Below, piece after piece: positions 1 through 10,527 of a DNA stretch of 64,000 nt. The position numbers and the translations under genes are program-made. The stretch is from Mesobacillus campisalis (GTDB lineage: Bacteria; Bacillota; Bacilli; Bacillales; Cytobacillaceae), in assembly GCF_000986785.1 (NCBI RefSeq), contig NZ_LAYY01000097.1, forward strand, positions 1 through 64,000, in the 5' to 3' direction. Numbering within the stretch: position 1 is the first letter of the stretch; every line of letters starts with the position of its first letter. Below the pieces are notes generated by a model. That model searched no databases, was not told where the DNA came from, and saw nothing but the letters and a program-made list of their open reading frames with translations.

Positions 1-14
1 ACTCGCCCTTATCG

Positions 15-257
15 TCAGATTTGCAAAATTGCCAGTGCCATATGGAATATGGAATACAAGCCAAGGCTCGCAACAGTGGCCAACAATGTTTTTTTGGCTG
101 ACTTTATGATTGCATTCCCAATTACATTCGACAAATAAAAGAATACTAAAAACATGAGGCCATTATAAATTGGGTGATCATGCTGGGAAAGCCATTCCAT
201 CAGGCTATAGGCACTCCAAATGATTAGCTGCAGCATCAAAACATAATAGTATTTCAA
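15..257 (-). CDS. Small three-helix membrane protein, unknown
   Basis: An 80-residue, very hydrophobic protein with three likely membrane segments (about residues 3-18, 32-50 and 59-78) separated by short polar loops. The start is TTG, preceded on the minus strand by GGGGGGATCAGG, a good purine-rich ribosome binding site. It runs away from slp, with about 180 bases between the two starts. No catalytic or binding motif is visible and I do not recognise the family. The length, composition and ribosome site make it a likely real gene, but its function is unknown. Confidence 0.6.
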   Translation of the reverse strand: MKYYYVLMLQLIIWSAYSLMEWLSQHDHPIYNGLMFLVFFYLSNVIGNAIIKSAKKTLLATVASLGLYSIFHMALAILQI

Positions 258-441
258 CCTGATCCCCCCGTTCTTAATCTGTATCCTTAATGGCCCCCTA
301 TCTATTATATGAATGAAAATTCACGTTATTTTTCATTTTTGTAACATTTGAGTGACATCAGGCTTTTACCGATATTGCTGTGATAGAATGACTTTGACTT
401 ATGAACATAAAACCATTCCCGGAAAAAGTGAGGCCAGATGA

Positions 442-837
442 ATGAAAGTATTGTCTTTTATTTTAGCCGCTTCCTTCCTGCTATTCTCTTCTTCGTGCAA
501 TACAGTTGGGGATTATGAAGAGTTGAATATTGATAATGAAATTAAGCAGATTGTCTTTTTCTCTGATGAAAAAGATTACAGCCACGAAGTTGCCTACTAT
601 GATGCCATTATTGAACTTAAACGTGACTTCCCAAATGAAATTAACAATATGATGGTTCTCTCCGGGGACAATGCAGATAAATATTATAAGCTGTTCGATG
701 TGAAGGAAAGCCCTGCCATACTCGTTTTCTTCGAGGACGAAGTGGTGCTTAAAATTGATGGTATTGTATCTAAGGAAAAAATCATCCAGCCATTGGCACA
801 AGCGCTTTCGGATAACATAGCCCAACAGGGCCGCTAA
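442..837 (+). CDS. slp: Slp-like small lipoprotein
   Basis: A 131-residue exported lipoprotein. The N-terminus has a Lys, a hydrophobic stretch and a lipobox ending SSSC with Cys19, so the mature protein should be lipid-anchored on the outer face of the membrane. The rest is small and acidic with no catalytic motif; the alternation of beta and helix around VVLSGDNADKYYKLF and SPAILVFF suggests a thioredoxin-like fold, which is inference. It lies convergent to pdhD, the place held by slp (described as peptidoglycan-associated lipoprotein-like) next to the pdh operon in B. subtilis. A shared bidirectional terminator separates the two. The symbol rests on position and lipoprotein character more than on remembered sequence. 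Confidence 0.65.
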   Translation: MKVLSFILAASFLLFSSSCNTVGDYEELNIDNEIKQIVFFSDEKDYSHEVAYYDAIIELKRDFPNEINNMMVLSGDNADKYYKLFDVKESPAILVFFEDEVVLKIDGIVSKEKIIQPLAQALSDNIAQQGR

Positions 838-846
838 GACATAAAA

Positions 847-871
847 AAGTCCTTCCTGTACGGAAGGACTT
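847..871. terminator. Bidirectional terminator between slp and pdhD
   Basis: A 10-bp perfect stem (AAGTCCTTCC paired with GGAAGGACTT, loop TGTAC) with A-rich sequence on the left and a T run on the right, so it can end both the rightward slp transcript and the leftward pdh transcript. Confidence 0.9.
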
Positions 872-881
872 TTTTTATTCA

Positions 882-2291
882 TTATTTAATGATATGGATA
901 GGGTTACCCAATGCAACTTCGGCTGCTTCCATTGAAATCTCGCCAAGGGTAGGATGTGCATGGATGGTCATAGCCAAATCTTCCGCTGTCATGCCAGTCT
1001 CAATGGCCAAGCCAAGCTCGGCAATCATATCTGAAGCACCAGCGCCTGCAATTTGGGCACCAATGATCAAGCCATCTTCCTTGCGTGTCACGAGCTTCAT
1101 GAAACCGTCCGACTCATTAAGGGACAAGGCACGGCCATTGGCTGCGAATGGGAACTTTGCAGCAACGACATCAAGGCCTTCTTCTTTCGCCTGTGCTTCT
1201 GTATAGCCAACAGATGCCAATTCAGGGTCTGAGAATACGACTGCAGGGATTCCCAGATAGTCGATTTCAGACGCATGGCCTGCAATGGCTTCTGCCGCAA
1301 TTTTACCTTCATAGGAAGCTTTATGGGCTAGCGGCGGACCTTCGACAACATCCCCAATAGCATAAATGTTGCTGATATTCGTTCTGCATTGCTTGTCAAT
1401 TTTGATGATTCCGCGATCGGTCAGCTCTACGCCTGCCTGCTCAAGGCCAAGTTCATCCGTATTCGGCTTGCGTCCTACCATGACAAACACATAGTCCGCT
1501 TCGATCTTCTGTTCTTCGCCTTTGGCTTCATAAGTAACAACAACGCCATCTTCTTTTTCTTCCACACCTTTAGCAAGGGCCTTTGTAATGATTTCAGCAC
1601 CTTTTTTCTTAAGGTTGCGTTTTACTAATGAAGACATCTGCTTTTCAAAGCCGTTAAGGATTTCATCCGCGCCTTCAAGAATGGTCACTTTCGTGCCGAA
1701 GCTTGCATAAGCTCCGCCAAGTTCCGTTCCAATATAGCCACCGCCAATTACAACAATGCTTTTTGGCAGTTCCTGAAGGTTCAATGCACCTGTGGAATCA
1801 AGAATACGCTTTGAATACTTGAACGCAGGGATTTCCAGCGGACGGGATCCAGTTGCAATAATTGCATTTTTAAACGTATAAGTCTGCGCTGAATTTTCAT
1901 CCATTACCCTTAGGGTATTAGCATCCACAAAGTAGGCTTCACCGCTTACAATATCTACTTTGTTTCCTTTTAACAGACCTTCAACACCGCCTGTCAATTT
2001 CTTGACGACACTTTCCTTGAAGGACTGGACTTTAGAGAAGTCCAATGTAACATTCTCGGCAATAACCCCCATGCCTTCAGAATGCTTCGCATTCTCAAAG
2101 CGGTGGCCAGCTGAGATAAGAGCCTTTGAAGGAATACATCCGACATTCAAGCAAACTCCGCCAACCGTTCCCTTTTCGACAATTGTTACTTTTTGGCCCA
2201 GCTGGGCAGCACGAATCGCTGCCACATATCCGCCAGGGCCTGCACCAATGACTATAGTATCTGTTTCAATTGGGAAATCTCCTACTACCAT
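882..2291 (-). CDS. pdhD: Dihydrolipoyl dehydrogenase (E3)
   Basis: A 469-residue flavoprotein, full length for E3. It reoxidises the dihydrolipoyl arm of E2 and passes electrons to NAD+, and is normally shared by pyruvate and other 2-oxoacid dehydrogenases. Visible features: FAD-binding GAGPGG (residues 16-21), the redox disulfide in [14 protein letters not shown] (Cys47 and Cys52), an NAD-binding [10 protein letters not shown] near residue 184, an FAD-contacting AIGDV, and the C-terminal HAHPTLGE that supplies the catalytic His-Glu pair. It is the last gene of pdhABCD, three bases after pdhC, and is followed by the terminator shared with slp. Confidence 0.98.
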   Translation of the reverse strand: MVVGDFPIETDTIVIGAGPGGYVAAIRAAQLGQKVTIVEKGTVGGVCLNVGCIPSKALISAGHRFENAKHSEGMGVIAENVTLDFSKVQSFKESVVKKLTGGVEGLLKGNKVDIVSGEAYFVDANTLRVMDENSAQTYTFKNAIIATGSRPLEIPAFKYSKRILDSTGALNLQELPKSIVVIGGGYIGTELGGAYASFGTKVTILEGADEILNGFEKQMSSLVKRNLKKKGAEIITKALAKGVEEKEDGVVVTYEAKGEEQKIEADYVFVMVGRKPNTDELGLEQAGVELTDRGIIKIDKQCRTNISNIYAIGDVVEGPPLAHKASYEGKIAAEAIAGHASEIDYLGIPAVVFSDPELASVGYTEAQAKEEGLDVVAAKFPFAANGRALSLNESDGFMKLVTRKEDGLIIGAQIAGAGASDMIAELGLAIETGMTAEDLAMTIHAHPTLGEISMEAAEVALGNPIHIIK

Positions 2292-2294
2292 TTA

Positions 2295-3650
2295 TTACGC
2301 CTCCATTAACAATAGTTCTGGATCGTTTAACAAGCGTTTGATATGATTCATTGCATTCTGCGCTGTTGCACCGTCGATCATGCGGTGGTCGAAACTTAGT
2401 GATAGAGCCAATACCGGAGCAGCTACAATTTCTCCATCTTTAACAATGGCTTTTTCAGCAATGCGGCCAATACCTAAAATGGCTACTTCAGGATGGTTGA
2501 TGACAGGAGTAAACCATTGTCCGCCTGCAGATCCAATGTTTGAGATTGTGCAGGAAGCACCCTTCATCTCATCTGGAGCCAGCTTGCCATCACGTGCTTT
2601 GACTGCAAGTTCATTGATTTCGTTTGAAATAGTGAACACAGACTTTCGGTCAGCATCTTTTACCACTGGTACAAGAAGACCTTTTTCAGTGTCAGCCGCA
2701 ATACCGATGTTGTAGTAATGCTTGTGAACAATCTCGTCAGTCGCATCATCAAGGGAAGTGTTCAATGCTGGGTATTCACGCAGCGCACTTGTTAATGCTT
2801 TTACCACATATGGAAGGAATGTAAGCTTGATTCCTTTTTGTGCAGCAACTTCTTTGAATTTCTTGCGGTGAGCAACCAGCTTGGTTACATCGATTTCGTC
2901 CATTAATGTAACATGCGGAGCTGTATGCTTTGAGTTCACCATAGCCTTGGCAATGGCTCTGCGAATTCCGCTCATCTTCTCGCGGGTTTCTGGATACTGT
3001 CCTTGAGGAACTGCCTGAGCTGCAGGTGCTTTTGCTTCTGCCGCAGGTGCTTCCTGCTGCTGTGCAGCCGCTGGCGCCTCTGCCGCTGCTCCACCGCTTT
3101 GGAAGTTGTCAATGTCTTCTTTTAGAACACGGCCGTTTTTGCCAGTTCCGGAAACAAGACGGATATCGATGCCTTTATCGCGTGCGTATTTACGCACTGA
3201 AGGCATTGCGATTACGCGGCGGTTCGGGTCTGCTTCAGCTTCTGGAGCTGAAGCCGCTCCTGCACCCGTTGCTCCCTGAGCTGCCGGAGCATTTGCTTCT
3301 TCCTTCTTAAGGTCCTGTCCGGATTCCATTGTGGATTGAACCTGTGCTTCCGTCTTGGCATCCCCTGCTGGTGCTTCTTCTTCATCTCCTTTAAACTTCA
3401 GGTTTTCATAACCTGGTGCGTCAAAAGAGATCAGGGTTTGTCCAACAGTAGCAACTGTGCCTTCTTCTACATGGATTTCTTCAACTGTTCCTGCCACTGG
3501 GGAAGGAATCTCTACTACCGCTTTATCATTTTGAACTTCACAAAGGACATCGTCTTCCTGGATTTTATCGCCAGGCTTTACGAACCATTTAACGATTTCC
3601 CCTTCATGAATGCCTTCACCGATGTCTGGCATTTTAAATTGGAATGACAC
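2295..3650 (-). CDS. pdhC: Pyruvate dehydrogenase E2, dihydrolipoyl acetyltransferase
   Basis: A 451-residue E2 core protein that moves the acetyl group from E1 to CoA. Domains in order: one lipoyl domain (about 1-78) with lipoylated Lys43 in NDKAV; an Ala/Pro/Glu-rich flexible linker; a peripheral subunit-binding domain (about 145-185, beginning [13 protein letters not shown]) that docks E1 and E3; a second Ala/Pro linker with QQQ; and the catalytic acyltransferase domain ending in [10 protein letters not shown], which carries the active-site His. The protein forms the 60-mer core in Gram-positive PDH. It is preceded by a strong ribosome site (TAGGAGGGTG) and separated from pdhB by an intercistronic hairpin. 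Confidence 0.98.
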   Translation of the reverse strand: MSFQFKMPDIGEGIHEGEIVKWFVKPGDKIQEDDVLCEVQNDKAVVEIPSPVAGTVEEIHVEEGTVATVGQTLISFDAPGYENLKFKGDEEEAPAGDAKTEAQVQSTMESGQDLKKEEANAPAAQGATGAGAASAPEAEADPNRRVIAMPSVRKYARDKGIDIRLVSGTGKNGRVLKEDIDNFQSGGAAAEAPAAAQQQEAPAAEAKAPAAQAVPQGQYPETREKMSGIRRAIAKAMVNSKHTAPHVTLMDEIDVTKLVAHRKKFKEVAAQKGIKLTFLPYVVKALTSALREYPALNTSLDDATDEIVHKHYYNIGIAADTEKGLLVPVVKDADRKSVFTISNEINELAVKARDGKLAPDEMKGASCTISNIGSAGGQWFTPVINHPEVAILGIGRIAEKAIVKDGEIVAAPVLALSLSFDHRMIDGATAQNAMNHIKRLLNDPELLLMEA

Positions 3651-3691
3651 TAAAAATCACCCTCCTAGTTATAAAAACGTAAGTGTCTGTC

Positions 3692-3714
3692 CAGCCCCAT
3701 CCAATGGGGGGCTG
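3692..3714 (-). other. Intercistronic hairpin between pdhB and pdhC
   Basis: A palindrome with a 7-bp GC-rich stem (CAGCCCC and GGGGCTG) and further pairing inside, in the 94-base gap between pdhB and pdhC. On the minus strand it is not followed by a T run, so a processing or mRNA-stabilising role for the separated E1 and E2/E3 halves of the message is more likely than termination. The role is inference. Confidence 0.6.
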
Positions 3715-3744
3715 AAAAGAGACCACTGATTTTTTTAAGTGTTA

Positions 3745-4722
3745 TTAGAATGTAAGAACTTTCTTAGCTGTTTCAATTACATCTTTATAATTCGGAAGCC
3801 ATACAGTTTCCGCTTGTGAGAATGGATAAACGGTATCAGGTGCGGCAACACGAAGCACTGGTGCTTCAAGGTTTAAAATTGCACGATCGTTAATTTCAGC
3901 AACAATTTGCGCTGCAATGCCCGCTTGCTTTTGAGCTTCCTGGACGACCATCGCACGGCCGGTTTTTTCAATGGAAGCAATGATTGTATCGATATCGAAT
4001 GGCATGATGGTACGCAAATCGATTACTTCCACCGAATGACCTTCTTTCTCAAGCTCTTCTGCAGCCTTCAGGGACTCATGAACCATAGCACCGTAGGTAA
4101 TGATGGAAAGATCCGTACCTTCCCTCTTTACATCCGCTACTCCCAATGGAATGGTGTATTCTTCCTCAGGAACCTCCTGGCGGAATGAGCGATAAAGCTT
4201 CATATGTTCAAGGTATACAACCGGATCGTTATCGCGGATCGCAGAGATAAGCAAACCTTTAGCATCATATGGTGTGGACGGGATGACCACTTTAAGTCCA
4301 GGCTGCTGGGCAACAAGACCTTCAAGGCTGTCAGCATGCATTTCTGGCGTATGTACGCCGCCGCCGAATGGGGAACGAATCGTTACAGGAGAAGTGTAAG
4401 TTCCGCCGGAACGATAACGCATACGAGCCATTTGTCCCGCGACTGCATCCATTACTTCATAGACAAAACCAAAGAACTGAATTTCCATTACTGGCCTATA
4501 GCCTTGCAGGCCCAGGCCAATTGCGAGCCCGCCGATGCCGGACTCGGCAAGGGGCGTATCAAATACCCGCTCTTCCCCAAATTCAGCTTGCAGTCCTTCC
4601 GTTGCACGGAATACCCCGCCGTTTACTCCAACGTCTTCCCCGAAGACAAGGACATTCGGATCATTGCGCAGTTCTACGCGCAATGCATCGGTAATTGCTT
4701 GAATCATTGTCATTTGAGCCAT
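3745..4722 (-). CDS. pdhB: Pyruvate dehydrogenase E1 beta subunit
   Basis: A 325-residue E1 beta chain of the thiamine-diphosphate-dependent pyruvate decarboxylase component. It carries the transketolase pyrimidine-binding domain (about 1-185, with [28 protein letters not shown] and the MEIQFFGF strand) and a C-terminal transketolase domain (about 200-325). E1 alpha and beta form a heterotetramer that docks on E2. The gene starts three bases after pdhA ends and is clearly co-transcribed with it. Confidence 0.98.
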   Translation of the reverse strand: MAQMTMIQAITDALRVELRNDPNVLVFGEDVGVNGGVFRATEGLQAEFGEERVFDTPLAESGIGGLAIGLGLQGYRPVMEIQFFGFVYEVMDAVAGQMARMRYRSGGTYTSPVTIRSPFGGGVHTPEMHADSLEGLVAQQPGLKVVIPSTPYDAKGLLISAIRDNDPVVYLEHMKLYRSFRQEVPEEEYTIPLGVADVKREGTDLSIITYGAMVHESLKAAEELEKEGHSVEVIDLRTIMPFDIDTIIASIEKTGRAMVVQEAQKQAGIAAQIVAEINDRAILNLEAPVLRVAAPDTVYPFSQAETVWLPNYKDVIETAKKVLTF

Positions 4723-4725
4723 GGC

Positions 4726-5841
<1,116 letters not shown>

Positions 5842-6254
5842 CTAAAAGTCACCTCTTCCTTTCCTAATCACATTAATTAATCTTTTATACAGATATAGCG
5901 TACCCAAAAGCGGTGAATTTTTCATCAGGGAGTTGAAAATACATCTTAAAGTTTCAGCACTGGTGCAGCGTCCACACCACTATGTAGTTTTCCACAGAAA
6001 CGGCAGTCACAAACTAACCAATTGTGCCACAAGGCGTCCTGCTGGCTGTACTATCTTATTTTCAAACTTAAATGATACACATTCAACTCTCACGTCCCTT
6101 AGTGTACAATATCCAAAAAGCTCCCGTCAAATACAATGTTCCAGATTTTCGCACCTCGGAAGCATCCTTTTCGAACAAACTGTACTATAAAAATAATATA
6201 ACTGTATCATTTTTAATTTTCTTCCTTCTTTCAAAGCCGTGATATAAAAAAAGC
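5842..6254. promoter_or_regulatory. Leader/promoter region of pdhABCD, no gene seen
   Basis: About 410 bases between the pdhA start and the ykyA terminator. An 85-codon open frame on the plus strand lacks a ribosome site and has unlikely composition, so I see no gene. The stretch must hold the pdhA promoter and perhaps a long leader, but I found no pair of -35 and -10 elements on the minus strand that I would trust, and no cre-like site. Confidence 0.45.
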
Positions 6255-6277
6255 ATCGGTCCCATTACGGAACCGAT
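6255..6277 (-). terminator. Terminator after ykyA
   Basis: On the minus strand an ATCGGTTCC/GGGACCGAT hairpin is followed by GCTTTTTTTT. It lies 40 bases past the ykyA stop, between ykyA and the pdhA promoter region. Confidence 0.85.
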
Positions 6278-6314
6278 ACTCACGATATAAAAGAACAAAA
6301 ATATTATATTGATA

Positions 6315-6980
6315 TTATTCCGTCTCCACCTTCAACCCTGCAGCATCGTAAAATGAGAGCTTAGCTTTATTATACTGGTCTGTTTTTTCATTAAAGCGTT
6401 CATTGGCCGAGAGAACCTCATCATAAGCAGCATTTACCTTGTTGATTTGCTCCTCAATAGTTTCGATGGTCAGGTCTTTATCCTTTAAAAGTTCATAAAG
6501 CTCTTTGTCATAGGACAGCCCGTCTGTATAGCTTTTATAGAGTTCATCATGGATGGCATAGCGATCAAGCATCAGCTGCTGCAGTTCCGCCAGTTGCTTT
6601 TCCAGCTTAGGGTCTTCGAGTTTTTCAGCAATTCCTTCTACTCCGCCGAATTCCTCCTTTGATTCTTCCATGCTTTCCTTTTCTTTATCGAGATGCTCTT
6701 TCCTTTTATCCGCAATGGTAATGGCTTCATCTGCCAATTGGACAATTTCGTCATGCTGATCCATATTTAATTCAATGATTTTTGCATAAAGTTCCTTTTC
6801 TTCCTTTTCCAGTTTCACAAGAGGCTCCTGCTGCTCCTCAAAGGTCTTCTCAATCTGGACCACTTCTTCAAGCTTGGTGAAAATTTGTTCCGCAGGATCC
6901 TGCCGGTTCATGCATCCAGCCGCAAAAGCAGCGAGGGAAATTAACATAATAAAAACAAGGATTTTTCGATAGTTTGGCAA
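6315..6980 (-). CDS. ykyA: YkyA-type cell-wall-binding lipoprotein
   Basis: A 221-residue lipoprotein. A 19-residue signal with Lys/Arg and a hydrophobic core ends in the lipobox FAAGC (Cys23). The mature part is almost entirely charged helix rich in Glu, Lys, Asp and Gln with no glycine hinge, typical of a long coiled-coil anchored outside the membrane. The family is known as putative cell-wall-binding lipoprotein YkyA; its biochemical role is not established. It sits between def and pdhA, as in B. subtilis, as its own transcription unit with a dedicated terminator. Confidence 0.85.
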   Translation of the reverse strand: MPNYRKILVFIMLISLAAFAAGCMNRQDPAEQIFTKLEEVVQIEKTFEEQQEPLVKLEKEEKELYAKIIELNMDQHDEIVQLADEAITIADKRKEHLDKEKESMEESKEEFGGVEGIAEKLEDPKLEKQLAELQQLMLDRYAIHDELYKSYTDGLSYDKELYELLKDKDLTIETIEEQINKVNAAYDEVLSANERFNEKTDQYNKAKLSFYDAAGLKVETE

Positions 6981-7110
6981 ATTACGACCTCCTTACAGCT
7001 TCCATTTCACTATATCGATTTTAGCGTATTTTGACAACCTTGGGAATGCCAGTCCGTCCCGCCAACCCAAATACTTTCGGGGAATACGTTGATTATGGGC
7101 ATCCGCCCAT

Positions 7111-7137
7111 ACACTTTGACCGTGCTTTCATATTTTA
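7111..7137 (+). promoter_or_regulatory. Candidate SigK/SigE-type promoter for the YjcZ-like gene
   Basis: The -10 region CATATTTTA (7129-7137) matches the sporulation mother-cell pattern CATANNNTA, and an AC dinucleotide stands 16 bases upstream as in SigK promoters. The predicted start is about 7144, some 40 bases before the gene. The -35 match is short, so this is a weak call supported by the sporulation-type product. Confidence 0.35.
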
Positions 7138-7186
7138 TAGTAATCGCCATGCTAAGGGCGAAAAAAAGAAGGGGAGGTTTTCCTTT

Positions 7187-7315
7187 ATGTTTGGATACGG
7201 ATATGGTTATGGATGCGGCTATCCAGGATACGTCGGCGGTTTTGGCAGAGGCTTTGCCCTCATCGTCGTGCTGTTCATCCTTCTTATTATTGTAGGCTGT
7301 GCCTGCTGGAAGTAA
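7187..7315 (+). CDS. YjcZ-family sporulation mini-protein
   Basis: A 42-residue protein in two parts: a Gly/Tyr-rich head with repeats of GYG ([21 protein letters not shown]) in which every second or third residue is Gly or Tyr, and a single C-terminal membrane helix [16 protein letters not shown]. The [15 protein letters not shown] tail is the signature of the YjcZ/YrzR family of tiny sporulation-associated membrane proteins. A good ribosome site (AAGGGGAGG) sits 9 bases before ATG, and a strong terminator follows the stop. The only oddities are the extra Cys residues in head and tail. Its precise role in the spore is unknown. Confidence 0.85.
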   Translation: MFGYGYGYGCGYPGYVGGFGRGFALIVVLFILLIIVGCACWK

Positions 7316-7325
7316 TTTTAGCTGA

Positions 7326-7350
7326 GGAAGATGCGGCTCTTGCATCTTCC
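7326..7350 (+). terminator. Terminator after the YjcZ-like gene
   Basis: A 9-bp perfect stem (GGAAGATGC/GCATCTTCC, loop GGCTCTT) followed by TTTTC, 10 bases after the stop codon. Confidence 0.85.
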
Positions 7351-7446
7351 TTTTCAGCGGTTATTTCCTGTGAATTTGCTTTATCTTTTTAAGTGACATT
7401 TGTTAGACTAAGGTGTACATATACTGATTTTGAGGTGAACCTTAAT

Positions 7447-8001
7447 ATGTTGACTATGGACGACATCGTACGGGATGGCCATCCCTCCCTGCGGACAGTC
7501 GCTGAACCTGTACAGATGCCTGCATCAGATGAAAGTCATGAAATACTTCAGGAAATGCTCCAATATGTGATAAACAGCCAAAACCCTGAAATAGCAAAAA
7601 AATATGGACTTCGTCCCGGAATCGGACTGGCTGCACCGCAAATAAATGTTTCCAAGCGAATGATTGCTGTTCATGTTCATGATGACAGGGACAAACTGTA
7701 CAGCTACGGAATTTTCAATCCGAAAATCGTGAGCCACTCAGTCGAACGCTCTTATTTAAAAAGCGGGGAAGGATGTCTTTCTGTTGATGAACCTTTTCCC
7801 GGATATGTCCCAAGATATGCCAGAGTGACCGTAACAGGAACGACCCTGGAAGGAAAGGAAATCAGACTGCGTTTAAAAGGTCTGCCAGCCATCGTTTTTC
7901 AGCACGAGATTGATCACTTGAACGGAATCATGTTCTATGATCACATTAACAAACAAAACCCTTTTGCTGAAATTGAAAACGCCACTGTTATTGAAAGATA
8001 A
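7447..8001 (+). CDS. def: Peptide deformylase
   Basis: A 184-residue metal-dependent deformylase that removes the N-formyl group from nascent proteins. All three family motifs are present: GIGLAAPQ (58-65), EGCLS with metal ligand Cys110, and QHEIDHL with His153, Glu154 and His157. The long insertion before the third motif and the length make it a type-2 Gram-positive enzyme (YkrB/DefB class). I start it at ATG 7447, 8 bases after GAGGTGA; an upstream in-frame extension to 7393 has no ribosome site. It is monocistronic with its own terminator. Confidence 0.97.
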   Translation: MLTMDDIVRDGHPSLRTVAEPVQMPASDESHEILQEMLQYVINSQNPEIAKKYGLRPGIGLAAPQINVSKRMIAVHVHDDRDKLYSYGIFNPKIVSHSVERSYLKSGEGCLSVDEPFPGYVPRYARVTVTGTTLEGKEIRLRLKGLPAIVFQHEIDHLNGIMFYDHINKQNPFAEIENATVIER

Positions 8002-8005
8002 GAAA

Positions 8006-8030
8006 AAACCTGCAAAAAGTTTGCAGGTTT
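8006..8030 (+). terminator. Terminator after def
   Basis: An 11-bp stem (AAACCTGCAAA/TTTGCAGGTTT, loop AAG) running into seven T, starting five bases after the def stop. Confidence 0.9.
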
Positions 8031-8245
8031 TTTTCTTTGCGCCTCCCTTTCCCGGATGAAGACTCTACATGCTGTTCATACTATTTTTAATAAAGGGGCC
8101 GGCCACAGGAGAACTTGACCGTTTTCAAAATCCAACATATTTATGAAATAACCTGTAACACACAATAAAATCTCTAATTTTATCATATAATATAGATAAA
8201 AAGAAAGAAATTCAGTTAAAATTCGGCAAAACTTTCCTTGTTTGC

Positions 8246-8273
8246 TTTACATTGGACAAGGATGGTTTAAAAT
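8246..8273 (+). promoter_or_regulatory. SigA-type promoter of the 23-residue peptide gene
   Basis: TTTACA (8246-8251) and TAAAAT (8268-8273) are 16 bases apart, each one mismatch from consensus. The predicted start (about 8280) leaves a very short leader of about 17 bases before the ATG at 8297. Confidence 0.65.
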
Positions 8274-8296
8274 AAGAAGTAAGGAGATGATCCACT

Positions 8297-8368
8297 ATGT
8301 TAAAGAAGCTAAGACGCAAGCTCTTGCAACAGTGGAAAGATATGCTTCGCAAAAAAACTATCGCTTAA
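8297..8368 (+). CDS. 23-residue cationic amphipathic peptide, unknown
   Basis: A tiny open frame coding MLKKLRRKLLQQWKDMLRKK then TIA and stop. It has a full cassette: a SigA-type promoter, a strong ribosome site (AAGGAGATGA) 6 bases before ATG, and a hairpin right after the stop. The peptide has ten Lys/Arg against one Asp and places its Leu, Trp and Met residues on one face of a helix, like membrane-active or RNA-binding peptides. I do not recognise a family. It could be a small basic regulator, a membrane-active peptide, or the coding part of a dual-function small RNA. It lies between def and rpoY. Confidence 0.55.
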   Translation: MLKKLRRKLLQQWKDMLRKKTIA

Positions 8369-8375
8369 AAATTTT

Positions 8376-8401
8376 GAGCCCTTCAAACTTGCGAAGGGCT
8401 C
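8376..8401 (+). terminator. Hairpin/terminator after the 23-residue peptide gene
   Basis: A 9-bp stem (GAGCCCTTC/GAAGGGCTC, loop AAACTTGC) starting seven bases after the stop. The tail CTTCATTATTG is only moderately T-rich, so termination may be partial or the hairpin may stabilise a short RNA. Confidence 0.6.
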
Positions 8402-8529
8402 CTTCATTATTGTACATTTGTTTAAGTGGAAAATAACGGGATGAAGCTATTCAAACAGGTTATGGGATACGATTATAAATGTTAAATTTCATAAATAAAA
8501 AAGCGATGACAATAAGGAGAGAGAGTCTG

Positions 8530-8742
8530 ATGATTTTTAAAGTTTACTATCAGGAAGAAATCAAAGAAGTCCCAGTAAGAGAAAAGACCAAAACTTTGTA
8601 CATTGAAGCGGGGTCGGAAAGGGAAGTACGGACTAAGCTTAAAAACCGCCCCTATAATATTGAATATGTACAGGCTGTAGAGGGTAGTTATCTTGAATAT
8701 GAACAGCAAAAAGAATATTTTGAAGTATTGGAGAATGATTAA
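8530..8742 (+). CDS. rpoY: RNA polymerase epsilon subunit
   Basis: A 70-residue protein of the YkzG/RpoY family, the small epsilon subunit found on RNA polymerase of Firmicutes. The start [19 protein letters not shown] and the later LYIEA, RPYNIEY and SYLEYEQ segments are typical. The epsilon fold resembles the phage T7 Gp2 inhibitor, and the subunit sits near the beta' jaw. ATG 8530 is preceded by AAGGAGAG with 8-base spacing. It lies three bases before rnjA, the conserved ykzG-rnjA pair, so the two are co-translated. Confidence 0.93.
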   Translation: MIFKVYYQEEIKEVPVREKTKTLYIEAGSEREVRTKLKNRPYNIEYVQAVEGSYLEYEQQKEYFEVLEND

Positions 8743-8745
8743 AAT

Positions 8746-10413
8746 ATGAAATTTGTTAAAAATGACCAGACCGCTGTTTTCGCCCTGGGCGGACTGGGTG
8801 AAATCGGAAAGAATACCTACGCTGTCCAGTTTCAGGATGAGATTATCCTAATTGACGCCGGCATTAAATTTCCCGAGGATGAGCTGCTGGGAATCGATTA
8901 TGTGATTCCTGATTACTCCTACCTTGTGAAAAATGAAGATAAAATCAGGGGTCTTTTCATTACCCATGGCCACGAGGACCATATTGGCGGCATTCCCTAT
9001 CTGCTGAAGCAGATCAATGTACCGATTTATGGCGGAAAGCTTGCCCTCGGTTTAATTCGCAACAAGCTTGAAGAACATGGATTGCTTCGCCAGACAAAAA
9101 TGATTGAAATCAAGGAAGACGATGTGATCAAGTTCCGGAAAACATCCGTTACTTTCTTCAGGACAACCCACAGCATCCCCGATTCGTATGGGATTGTGGT
9201 TAAGACACCTCCTGGACAGATTGTCCATACTGGGGATTTCAAGTTTGACTTTACACCGGTCGGCGAGCCAGCCAACCTGATTAAAATGGCCGAAATTGGG
9301 AAAGAAGGCGTTCTCTGCCTTCTTTCTGACAGCACAAACAGCGAAGTGCCAAATTTCACCATGTCGGAAAGGAAAGTAGGCAATACCATCCATGACATCT
9401 TTCGAAAAGTGGACGGAAGAGTCATCTTTGCCACTTTTGCCTCCAACATCCACCGTCTGCAGCAAGTGACTGAAGCAGCGGTAGCCAATGGCAGAAAGAT
9501 TGCTGTCTTTGGACGCAGTATGGAAGCAGCAATCACCATCGGACAGGAGCTCGGCTATATTCGCGCACCCAAGGATACTTTCATTGACCATCAGCAGATC
9601 AATCGTTTGCCTGCCAACCAGGTAACCATCCTCTGCACAGGAAGCCAGGGAGAGCCAATGGCCGCTCTTTCACGAATTGCCAATGGCACGCACAGGCAAA
9701 TTCAAATCATTCCTGGAGACACCGTGGTGTTTTCTTCTTCCCCAATCCCTGGAAACACAATCAGTGTAAACAGGACAATCAACATGCTCTCGCGTGCGGG
9801 GGCGGAAGTCATCCATGGCAAGCTCAGCGATATCCATACATCCGGGCATGGCGGGCAGGAAGAGCAAAAATTGATGCTCAGGCTAATCAACCCAAAATTC
9901 TTCATGCCAATCCATGGCGAGTTCAGGATGCAGAAGATGCATGCCAAATTGGCAGTCGACTGTGGAGTACCAGAAGAAAATTGCTTTATCATGGATAATG
10001 GCGATGTGCTTGCCCTTAGCAATGATGAAGCCCAGGTTGCCGGAAAGATTCCATCAGGTTCCGTGTATATCGATGGAAGCGGGATTGGCGACATCGGAAA
10101 TATCGTCCTTCGCGACCGGAGGATCCTGTCCGAGGAAGGACTTGTCGTTGTGGTCGTCAGCATCAACATGAAGGACTTTAAAGTTGCAGCGGGCCCTGAT
10201 TTGATTTCCAGAGGATTTGTGTATATGAGAGAATCAGGAGATCTTATCAATGATGCCCAAAGCCTAATTACAAAGCACCTGAACAAAGTGATGGAAAGAA
10301 AAACGACACAGTGGTCGGAAATCAAAAACGAGATCACCGATACGCTTGCACCGTTCCTGTACGAAAAAACAAAGCGGCGCCCAATGATTTTGCCAATCAT
10401 CATGGAAGTGTAA
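8746..10413 (+). CDS. rnjA: Ribonuclease J1
   Basis: A 555-residue beta-CASP metallo-beta-lactamase ribonuclease with endonuclease and 5'-3' exonuclease activity, central to mRNA decay and 16S rRNA maturation in Gram-positives. The zinc site [10 protein letters not shown] (His74, His76, Asp78, His79), the GDFKFDF strand, the beta-CASP segment near residues 210-350 and the HVSG-like HTSGHG motif are all present; the C-terminal oligomerisation domain is complete. The upstream intergenic gap is three bases, so it shares the rpoY transcript. It is the standard length for RNase J1. Confidence 0.97.
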   Translation: MKFVKNDQTAVFALGGLGEIGKNTYAVQFQDEIILIDAGIKFPEDELLGIDYVIPDYSYLVKNEDKIRGLFITHGHEDHIGGIPYLLKQINVPIYGGKLALGLIRNKLEEHGLLRQTKMIEIKEDDVIKFRKTSVTFFRTTHSIPDSYGIVVKTPPGQIVHTGDFKFDFTPVGEPANLIKMAEIGKEGVLCLLSDSTNSEVPNFTMSERKVGNTIHDIFRKVDGRVIFATFASNIHRLQQVTEAAVANGRKIAVFGRSMEAAITIGQELGYIRAPKDTFIDHQQINRLPANQVTILCTGSQGEPMAALSRIANGTHRQIQIIPGDTVVFSSSPIPGNTISVNRTINMLSRAGAEVIHGKLSDIHTSGHGGQEEQKLMLRLINPKFFMPIHGEFRMQKMHAKLAVDCGVPEENCFIMDNGDVLALSNDEAQVAGKIPSGSVYIDGSGIGDIGNIVLRDRRILSEEGLVVVVVSINMKDFKVAAGPDLISRGFVYMRESGDLINDAQSLITKHLNKVMERKTTQWSEIKNEITDTLAPFLYEKTKRRPMILPIIMEV

Positions 10414-10435
10414 TTTGTGTCTTTCAGCCATAAAA

Positions 10436-10464
10436 AAAGTGCCGCACAGCTGTGCGGCACTTTT
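10436..10464. terminator. Bidirectional terminator between rnjA and ktrC
   Basis: A 14-bp near-perfect palindrome (AAAAGTGCCGCACA/TGTGCGGCACTTTT) with A and T flanks on both sides, placed between convergent genes. Confidence 0.93.
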
Positions 10465-10527
10465 CTCGTTTAAGCTGAGAAGATGGCACACGCGTAAAAG
10501 TTGTACCAAAGGGCGCTTCCGCTTTTC

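Noticed and set aside
5933-6190. An 85-codon plus-strand frame in the pdhA upstream region
   Set aside because: No ribosome site and an unlikely residue mix; treated as non-coding.
9702-10460. A 252-codon minus-strand frame opposite rnjA
   Set aside because: Antisense to the conserved RNase J1 gene, and it would begin inside the rnjA terminator.
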